From assembly GCF_025847275.1 (NCBI RefSeq), contig NZ_JAOZEV010000013.1, positions 62,001 to 126,000 on the forward strand: 64,000 bases of DNA, in the 5' to 3' direction. The notes beneath the pieces are model-generated. The model worked only from the letters and a program-made list of their open reading frames with translations. It was not told the origin of the DNA and did not search any database. Both the position numbers and the translations under genes were made by a program. Positions 58,582-64,000 of this stretch are shown piece after piece; within the stretch, counting starts at the first letter, position 1, and every line of letters starts with the position of its first letter. Source of the stretch: Flavobacterium frigoritolerans. Its GTDB lineage: Bacteria > Bacteroidota > Bacteroidia > Flavobacteriales > Flavobacteriaceae.

Positions 58582-59814
58582 ATGTTTAAAGCCTTAAAAT
58601 CAAAAAACTTCAAACTATTCTTTTACGGACAATCAGTGTCTGTGATTGGTACATGGTTGCAAAAAACGGCCGTAAGTTGGATGGTTTATAGCATTACAGG
58701 TTCTGTTTTTCTATTAGGGCTAACTACTTTTTTAAGCATGATTCCATCTTTGTTTCTTGCTCCTTTGGCTGGAAGCATTATTGGCCGTTACGACAGACAC
58801 CGCAGTATAATTATCTTGCAATCTTTGGCAATGTTTCAGGCTGGTGCAATGGCTCTGCTTATTTATCTCAAAATATACAACATCAACTTTATTTTAGCAT
58901 TAAGTCTTTTGCAGGGAATTATAAATGCATTTGATATGACTTGCAGACAAACAATGATGATTGACATTGTAGACAATAAAGAAGATTTACCAAATGCAGT
59001 TGCTTTAAACTCTACTCTTAATAATTTTGCCCGAATTGCTGGTCCTGCCTTAGCGGGAATTATTTTGCATCAATATGGCGAAGACATCTGTTTTATTGGA
59101 AACTTCCTGAGTTATATTCCAGTTATTATTTCTTTATTAATGATGAAAATTACTCCTCACATTAAAGCAACGGATAAACTTAAAATGCTCGAAGATTTTA
59201 TTGAAGGCTGGGATTATGTAAAAAAAGAAAAAGAAATGGCAAGAATGCTTTTAATGCTAATGTGCAGTAGTTTGTTTGTTATCTCTTTCAATACGCTAAT
59301 GCCTGTTTTTGCAAAAGATATCTTTAGTGGTAATGCTGAAACTTTTAGTTGGTTTGAAAGTGCTGCTGGTATTGGTTCTATTGTATCGGCTATTTACCTA
59401 GCCAATTTAAAAACAGCAAAAAACATGAACAAAATAATGATTGCAGCCAGCCTTTTAATGGGCTTTAGTATTATTATTTTGGCCTATTCAAACAGTTTAA
59501 CAATAGCTCTTATTTGCATGGGATTAAGTGGCGTTGGAATGATGGCTCAAACCTCATCGATAAACATATACATCCAAACACAAAGCACAGTTAATATGCG
59601 TTCAAGAAGTATTAGTTATTATCTTATGGCATACCAAGGAATGATTCCTGTGGGGAGTCTGATTATTGGCTATGTTTCTCACACATTAGGAGTACGCCAC
59701 ACAGTTGCAATACAGGGAATAGTATGTATTATTTCGGTAATCGTGTATGTTTACTACAAAAAGCTCAGCTCTCAAGAAGAGTTTCAGACTTGTGAGGTTC
59801 ATTATAAAAACTAA
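58582..59814 (+). CDS. MFS transporter (MFS_3, EntS-like)
   Basis: 410 residues with about twelve membrane helices. The N-terminus (LKSKNFKLFFYGQSVSVIGT then WLQKTAVSWMVYSITGSVFL) and the loop GSIIGRYDRHRSIIIL fit the MFS_3 group that includes the enterobactin exporter EntS. It exports a small molecule of unknown identity. Divergent from its probable LysR regulator. Confidence 0.9.
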   Translation: MFKALKSKNFKLFFYGQSVSVIGTWLQKTAVSWMVYSITGSVFLLGLTTFLSMIPSLFLAPLAGSIIGRYDRHRSIIILQSLAMFQAGAMALLIYLKIYNINFILALSLLQGIINAFDMTCRQTMMIDIVDNKEDLPNAVALNSTLNNFARIAGPALAGIILHQYGEDICFIGNFLSYIPVIISLLMMKITPHIKATDKLKMLEDFIEGWDYVKKEKEMARMLLMLMCSSLFVISFNTLMPVFAKDIFSGNAETFSWFESAAGIGSIVSAIYLANLKTAKNMNKIMIAASLLMGFSIIILAYSNSLTIALICMGLSGVGMMAQTSSINIYIQTQSTVNMRSRSISYYLMAYQGMIPVGSLIIGYVSHTLGVRHTVAIQGIVCIISVIVYVYYKKLSSQEEFQTCEVHYKN

Positions 59815-59834
59815 TAAATTCCAATTATCGACAA

Positions 59835-59932
59835 ACTTGTCATTCTGAGCGGAGTCGAAGAACACATAAGTAGCTCGACATAGTTTGTAGATTTACTCGT
59901 ACGATTATTCGACTCCGCTCAGAATGACAAGT
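59835..59932. repeat. Dispersed repeat (family 2) as a near-perfect hairpin
   Basis: Two 25-bp arms are exactly complementary (left from ACTTGTCATTCTGAGCGGAG, right ending CTCAGAATGACAAGT), with GTAGCTCGACATAGTTTGTA between. Its place between convergent genes suggests it also acts as a terminator. Confidence 0.8.
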
Positions 59933-59985
59933 TTAGAGAAGAAGTTCACTAAAATGAACTTAATCATTTATATGTTTAACTGAAT

Positions 59986-61017
59986 TTAAAGAGAAATCTC
60001 ACCGCGTAATGCCGTTTCAAAAACAGTCTTGAAATTTTCTGCTTCAATTCCATGTCCCAACAAATACATTAGTTTTGTAATTGCAGCTTCGGTTGTGATG
60101 TCTTTTCCTGAGATAATACCAAGTTGTTTAAGTTCAGTACTTGTTTCATATTGCCCCATATTCACACTTCCGCCTGAGCATTGCGTTACGTTTACGATAT
60201 GCATGCCTGATTGAATTGCTTTTTTGATAGTACCTAGAAACCAGTCTTCTGTTGGTGCATTTCCAGAACCATACGTTTCCAGAACAATTCCTTTTAAGCC
60301 TGGAATTGCTAGTATTCCTGCAAAAACAATCTCGCTCATTCCCGGAAACATTTTTACTATTGCAACATGATTGTCTAACTTTTTGTGAACAATCAGTTTA
60401 GCATCTGTTTTTATAGGAAGAAACAAATGTCTGTTTAATTTCAAATGAACTCCAGATTCTACCAATTCAGGATAATTTGGAGCCGTAAAAGCTTTAAAAT
60501 GCTCTGCATTTACTTTAGAAGTTCTGTTACCACGGTATAATTTGTACTCAAAATACAAGCAAACCTCATTAATTACAGGTTTTCCATCTTCCTGAAGTGA
60601 AGCAATCTGAATCGCCGTGATTAAATTTTCTTTAGCATCTGTTCGCAAATCTCCAATTGGCAATTGCGATCCAGTAAAAATAACTGGTTTTGCTAAATTT
60701 TCTAGCATAAAACTCAATGCTGATGCTGAGTATGACATTGTATCCGAACCGTGCAGCACTACAAATCCATCAAAAGAATTGTAACTATCTTCGATGATCA
60801 TGGCAATTTCTGTCCACTTATCCGGATTCATGTTCGATGAATCAATAGGATTATCATAAGAAACCGTTTCGATTTCACAATCCAATTGTTTCAGCTCTGG
60901 AATTTTTTGCAATAATTTATTAAAGTTGAAGGCTTTGAGCGCTCCAGTCTCAAAATCTTTACTCATACCGATAGTTCCTCCGGTATAAATTAAAAGTATT
61001 TTGGCTTTAGATGGCAT
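59986..61017 (-). CDS. ansA: L-asparaginase, type I
   Basis: 343 residues. Nucleophile region ILLIYTGGTIGMSKDFETG, second Thr/Asp/Lys block GFVVLHGSDTMSYSASALSF, and the type I segments FTGSQLPIGDLRTDAKENLI and VVQCSGGSVNMGQY-like (VTQCSGGSVNMGQYETS). Cytoplasmic, no signal peptide. Its start overlaps the end of the acyltransferase gene by 11 bp, so the two are translationally coupled. Confidence 0.95.
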   Translation of the reverse strand: MPSKAKILLIYTGGTIGMSKDFETGALKAFNFNKLLQKIPELKQLDCEIETVSYDNPIDSSNMNPDKWTEIAMIIEDSYNSFDGFVVLHGSDTMSYSASALSFMLENLAKPVIFTGSQLPIGDLRTDAKENLITAIQIASLQEDGKPVINEVCLYFEYKLYRGNRTSKVNAEHFKAFTAPNYPELVESGVHLKLNRHLFLPIKTDAKLIVHKKLDNHVAIVKMFPGMSEIVFAGILAIPGLKGIVLETYGSGNAPTEDWFLGTIKKAIQSGMHIVNVTQCSGGSVNMGQYETSTELKQLGIISGKDITTEAAITKLMYLLGHGIEAENFKTVFETALRGEISL

Positions 61018-62143
61018 CTTGGTATTTTAATTTATTCACTACAGGATTTGCATACATTGCAAGAATTCCTTGTACTGCAATTGGATTATCGCTACCGATA
61101 CGCATCTCTAAACGTCGTTCGAATAATGATTTTTCGTTTTCTTTATACAAATGAGAGAACTTATCTGTTTTATTTAAGATGTCGTAGGCGATGTAATTAG
61201 TTGGCCACAATTTATAATTTTTCAATATCGAATCATCTATAGCTTGCGCCAATGCTTGAATTTGTTTATTCGCATTGTCATTTTCTGCCGCAATCTGGTC
61301 AATTTCTTTATCTAGAACATCCCCAACAGAAATGTGTATTCTTTTTTTAGTTCCCATGATACCACTTAAAATGGTCATGAAATCTTCATTTTTTTCTTTT
61401 ATGTAAATCTCGTTATTCGCTTCTGCCATTAATTGTGGCATTTTTAGCGCATCAGTCGGGTCATATTCGTATGAAATAGAAACTGGAACGATTTTCATTT
61501 TCTTGAAATAGTCCATCAGGTTTGCTTCATCTGATCCCATTCCTAACATTTTTAAAACACCCGGATTTGTAGCATCATTTCCGTCTTTTGTTCTTCCCTC
61601 ACGTTGTGCAATCCAAACAGAACGGTTCTCACGAAACAATAAATGTCCGATATACTCCGACAACAACTTTGAACTTTGCAGCATTTCACGAGGAGAAAGT
61701 CCGCGCAAAACCAAGAAATTACGATTTAATTTAGCTAATATATTTAAGAAACTTTTTTTAACCAAATTGTCTCCAATTGCCGAAGCAGTCATTACCAAAC
61801 CATGCTCGAATAAGCAAACATTTAATAATGTTGTATCTAAAAGAATGTCTCTATGATTAGAAACAAATAAATAAGAAGTGTTTTTTTCAAGTTTCTCAAA
61901 CCCCGAAGTGGTTAATCCTTCTGAACTTCTTTCTAAAACTTTCTGAATTGTCTGATAAATAAAATTGCATTGAAAATCACGAATAGAGTGAGTTCTCTTC
62001 AATTGTTCCTTCCAAACTTCGTCTTCTAACTCTGGAAATGAAAAATTCATCATAGCTTTCATCATTGGATGATTTGCTACGCCATGAAGGGCTTCATTTA
62101 CTTCTGAATCATAAAACGGTCGAATCGCATCAAATTTCTGCAT
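61007..62143 (-). CDS. PlsC-like glycerophospholipid acyltransferase
   Basis: 378 residues. The acyltransferase motif appears as SNHRDILLDTTL (the usual HxxxxD, here with one extra residue), then a later NRSVWIAQREGRTKDGND block equal to the FPEGTR region and VPVSISYEYDPTDALKMPQL. Family members acylate glycerol-3-phosphate or lyso-phosphatidate. The N-terminal 70 residues (IRPFYDSEVNEALHGVAN) are of the Bacteroidota type. Middle gene of the tatD-acyltransferase-ansA operon. Confidence 0.85.
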   Translation of the reverse strand: MQKFDAIRPFYDSEVNEALHGVANHPMMKAMMNFSFPELEDEVWKEQLKRTHSIRDFQCNFIYQTIQKVLERSSEGLTTSGFEKLEKNTSYLFVSNHRDILLDTTLLNVCLFEHGLVMTASAIGDNLVKKSFLNILAKLNRNFLVLRGLSPREMLQSSKLLSEYIGHLLFRENRSVWIAQREGRTKDGNDATNPGVLKMLGMGSDEANLMDYFKKMKIVPVSISYEYDPTDALKMPQLMAEANNEIYIKEKNEDFMTILSGIMGTKKRIHISVGDVLDKEIDQIAAENDNANKQIQALAQAIDDSILKNYKLWPTNYIAYDILNKTDKFSHLYKENEKSLFERRLEMRIGSDNPIAVQGILAMYANPVVNKLKYQDAI

Positions 62144-62208
62144 TATTAATATCTATATTTAAGTGGACAAATGAACAAAAAAAAAATCAAAGTATCATAC
62201 GTTCTAAG

Positions 62209-62988
62209 TTAAATCCCAAAAACGTCTTTTGAATTTTGAGTTGTTATTGTTGCTATTTCTTCTTCGGAAACATCATATATATCGGCTAATTTTGCCACAA
62301 CGTTCACCAAATAACTACTTTCGTTGCGTTTTCCGCGAAAAGGAATTGGCGCTAAATAAGGAGAATCAGTTTCTAATACTATATGTTTTAAATCGATCTG
62401 ATTAAGAAATTGATCGATTTTTCCATTTTTGAATGTTACTACACCGCCGATTCCAAGCTTCATATTATAAGATATCGCTTGCAATGCTTGCTCGTGAGTT
62501 CCTGTAAAGCAATGAAAAATTCCAAACAAATCATCTGATTTTTCTTCTTCCAAGATTTCAAAAATTTCATCAAAAGCATCACGGCAATGAATCACGATTG
62601 GCAATTTATATTGTTTTGCCCATTGAATCTGCGTTCTAAAAGCAATTTGTTGCTCCTTTAAATGGGTTTTATCCCAATACAAATCGATTCCAATTTCTCC
62701 GACTGCATAAAATTTTCGCTTTGCTAATTCGGTTTCTACATGCTTTAGCTCATCAAGATAATTATCTTTCACGTAAGTGGGATGCAAACCCATCATTAAA
62801 AACACATTATCTGGATATTTCTGCTCCAAATCATACATTGGTTGTGTAGAAGCAGCATCGATTGCAGGAATAAAAAAACGAGAGACACCAGCATCGATTG
62901 CTCTTTGAATCATTTGGTCACGATCTTGATCAAATTCTTCTGAGTATAAATGGGTATGCGTATCGGTAATAATTGTATTTGGATTCAA
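62209..62988 (-). CDS. TatD family metal-dependent hydrolase
   Basis: 259 residues. TDTHTHLYSEEFDQDRDQMI (metal His pair), VGEIGIDLYWDKTHLKEQQ, PIVIHCRDAFDEIFEILEE, FHCFTGTHEQALQAI and LETDSPYLAPIPFRGKRNES are the five conserved blocks. TatD proteins are 3'-5' DNases acting in repair. First gene of a three-gene operon with 65 nt to the next. Confidence 0.95.
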   Translation of the reverse strand: MNPNTIITDTHTHLYSEEFDQDRDQMIQRAIDAGVSRFFIPAIDAASTQPMYDLEQKYPDNVFLMMGLHPTYVKDNYLDELKHVETELAKRKFYAVGEIGIDLYWDKTHLKEQQIAFRTQIQWAKQYKLPIVIHCRDAFDEIFEILEEEKSDDLFGIFHCFTGTHEQALQAISYNMKLGIGGVVTFKNGKIDQFLNQIDLKHIVLETDSPYLAPIPFRGKRNESSYLVNVVAKLADIYDVSEEEIATITTQNSKDVFGI

Positions 62989-63071
62989 TTGTATAATTTT
63001 AAAAGCCCAAAATTACGACAATATTAAAAACTTTCCCAATTTGATTGCAATAACCAAATCTCTTGATAAAA

Positions 63072-63185
63072 TGAAGCTCAGATTAAACAGATTCAATAAA
63101 GCGAAAACACGGATAAAAACGGATTTTCCTATTCGCAATCTTGTCAGACTGAGCGGAGTCGAAGTCCCGCAAGTAACTCCACAAA
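63072..63185. repeat. Two decayed dispersed repeats (families 3 and 2)
   Basis: CAGATTAAACAGATTCAATA with CGGATAAAAACGGATT belongs to family 3, and from 63142 CTTGTCAGACTGAGCGGAGT with GTAACTCCACAAAA belongs to family 2. Confidence 0.6.
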
Positions 63186-63210
63186 AAAATTCGCAAAGTA
63201 TCTTAAGTCT

Positions 63211-63942
63211 TTAATCCAACTCGTTCAAGAGCTCTTGTACATCATCATACCCCTCATAATCTTGAGAAATTGTCTCCAATGTTTCTTTACATGATGTGTA
63301 ATCTTTCTGTTTTAATTTGCTCAAAGCAAGATTCCATAGCGCTTTGTCTTTATACACAGATGTTCCCATTTTTAATTCATTAAAGACAGTTTCGGCTTTA
63401 TGAAACTCATTTTCTTGTACTAATGCAACCCCATAAAAATATTGAACCTCGGGTGTTTTAATTATTTTTAGCGTTTCCTCAAAAAGCGGAATTGCTTCTT
63501 TATACTTTCTTGCATTAAATGCGATTTCGGCTTGTTTTAAAGTAATATTTGTATCTCCTCTTTCTGTAAAAGATGCTTGTTCGGGATGATTAAAATCTTC
63601 AAAAGTAGGATTCGAATCGTAATTAAAAAAGAATAAACCAATTAAAACGGCCACAGAAGCGGCAATTGCATAATACCATGGTTTTAAAGACACTGCTTTG
63701 GTTTTATTCTTCTTTTTATTAAAATGAGTATTCGAAATCTGGGTTAGATTTTCTTTAAATTCTTCTCTTTCTTTTTCATACCCAAATTTGGTTTCCAAAT
63801 GAAGATTTACTGTTTTGAAAGTTTCGAATGCTGATGCAAATTCTGGATTTTCAACTAATTGTTTCTCAAAACTTTTTCTTTCTTCAACAGTCATCTCGCC
63901 CTGAAGATATTGATCGAATAATATATAGCGTCCTTCGTTCAT
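63211..63942 (-). CDS. Membrane-anchored TPR protein with anti-sigma-like N-terminus
   Basis: 243 residues. The cytoplasmic N-terminus (ILFDQYLQGEMTVEERKSFE) resembles the anti-sigma/FecR-like leading helix. One membrane helix follows (YYAIAASVAVLIGLFFF), then a periplasmic TPR part (ITLKQAEIAFNARKYKEAIP, VQYFYGVALVQENEFHKAET, ALWNLALSKLKQKDYTSCKE). Its ATG overlaps the stop codon of the gene upstream, so both are translated together; such pairs in Flavobacteria are often sigma factor plus membrane partner. Exact role unknown. Confidence 0.75.
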   Translation of the reverse strand: MNEGRYILFDQYLQGEMTVEERKSFEKQLVENPEFASAFETFKTVNLHLETKFGYEKEREEFKENLTQISNTHFNKKKNKTKAVSLKPWYYAIAASVAVLIGLFFFNYDSNPTFEDFNHPEQASFTERGDTNITLKQAEIAFNARKYKEAIPLFEETLKIIKTPEVQYFYGVALVQENEFHKAETVFNELKMGTSVYKDKALWNLALSKLKQKDYTSCKETLETISQDYEGYDDVQELLNELD

Positions 63943-64000
63943 GACTCCTTATTTTTTAGAGATTTAAAGTTTTTACTTTCCTGAATCCACTCTGTTAACT
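63939..64000 (-). CDS. C-terminus of an upstream gene (runs off window)
   Basis: The last 20 codons on the minus strand read LTEWIQESKNFKSLKNKES and stop in TGA, which overlaps the next ATG (ATGA). This is too little to name the protein. A sigma factor is plausible from the anti-sigma-like gene behind it. Confidence 0.5.
   Translation of the reverse strand, partial: LTEWIQESKNFKSLKNKES

Overview
The window looks like a chromosomal segment of a member of the Bacteroidota, most likely a Flavobacterium. The DNA is AT-rich. Many intergenic regions carry the Bacteroidota promoter -7 box (TAnnTTTG), and Shine-Dalgarno sequences are weak or absent. The gene content is also typical: a fused MurF-alanine racemase, a MacB-type exporter with a large duplicated permease, DUF3050, a PorT-like barrel, a CarboxypepD_reg TonB receptor and a PAAR-Rhs toxin. 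No plasmid, phage or transposase gene was seen.

Layout. 1-7.5 kb: the start of a TPR-like secreted protein, glutaryl-CoA dehydrogenase, a DUF3050 protein, a group of Fe-S genes (2Fe-2S ferredoxin, NifU-like scaffold, Mrp/ApbC carrier) and an L,D-transpeptidase. 7.6-15 kb: a three-gene ABC efflux operon (adaptor, ATPase, permease) divergent from an NtrC-type regulator and its histidine kinase. Between them lie a sigma-54-like promoter and a 38-bp palindrome. 15-23 kb: an alkyltransferase-like DNA repair protein, a LysE exporter, TrmB, Amt, a repeat-bearing lipoprotein, a secreted flavodoxin-RidA fusion and HPF, with a 140-bp tandem array. 23-40 kb: small unknown genes, an HNH nuclease, AsmA, a Gfo/Idh/MocA oxidoreductase, prolyl oligopeptidase, a TonB receptor with a His/Cys-rich small protein, a PorT-like barrel, MurF-Alr, MscL and Asd.

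40.4-49.8 kb is an accessory stretch of short single genes: two SMI1/KNR4 proteins, DUF4265, three GNATs, DUF1801, a tautomerase, arylamine N-acetyltransferase, AraC, a nitrilase and an XRE regulator. They are interspersed with dispersed inverted-repeat elements. 50.3-57.4 kb is an Rhs polymorphic-toxin locus: a 1380-residue PAAR-Rhs protein with its immunity gene, an orphan C-terminal toxin cassette with its own immunity gene, and a third decayed cassette ending next to tRNA-Ser(GGA). 57.6-64 kb returns to ordinary genes: LysR/MFS divergent pair, a tatD-acyltransferase-asparaginase operon, and a TPR membrane protein whose start overlaps the stop of an upstream gene.

The most interesting points are the sigma-54/palindrome control region of the efflux operon, the stacked Rhs toxin tips (one probably a permuted papain-like enzyme), and two gene 5' ends (an isochorismatase-type hydrolase and an XRE regulator) cut off exactly where dispersed repeats begin. 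All family calls come from reading the sequence without database searches.
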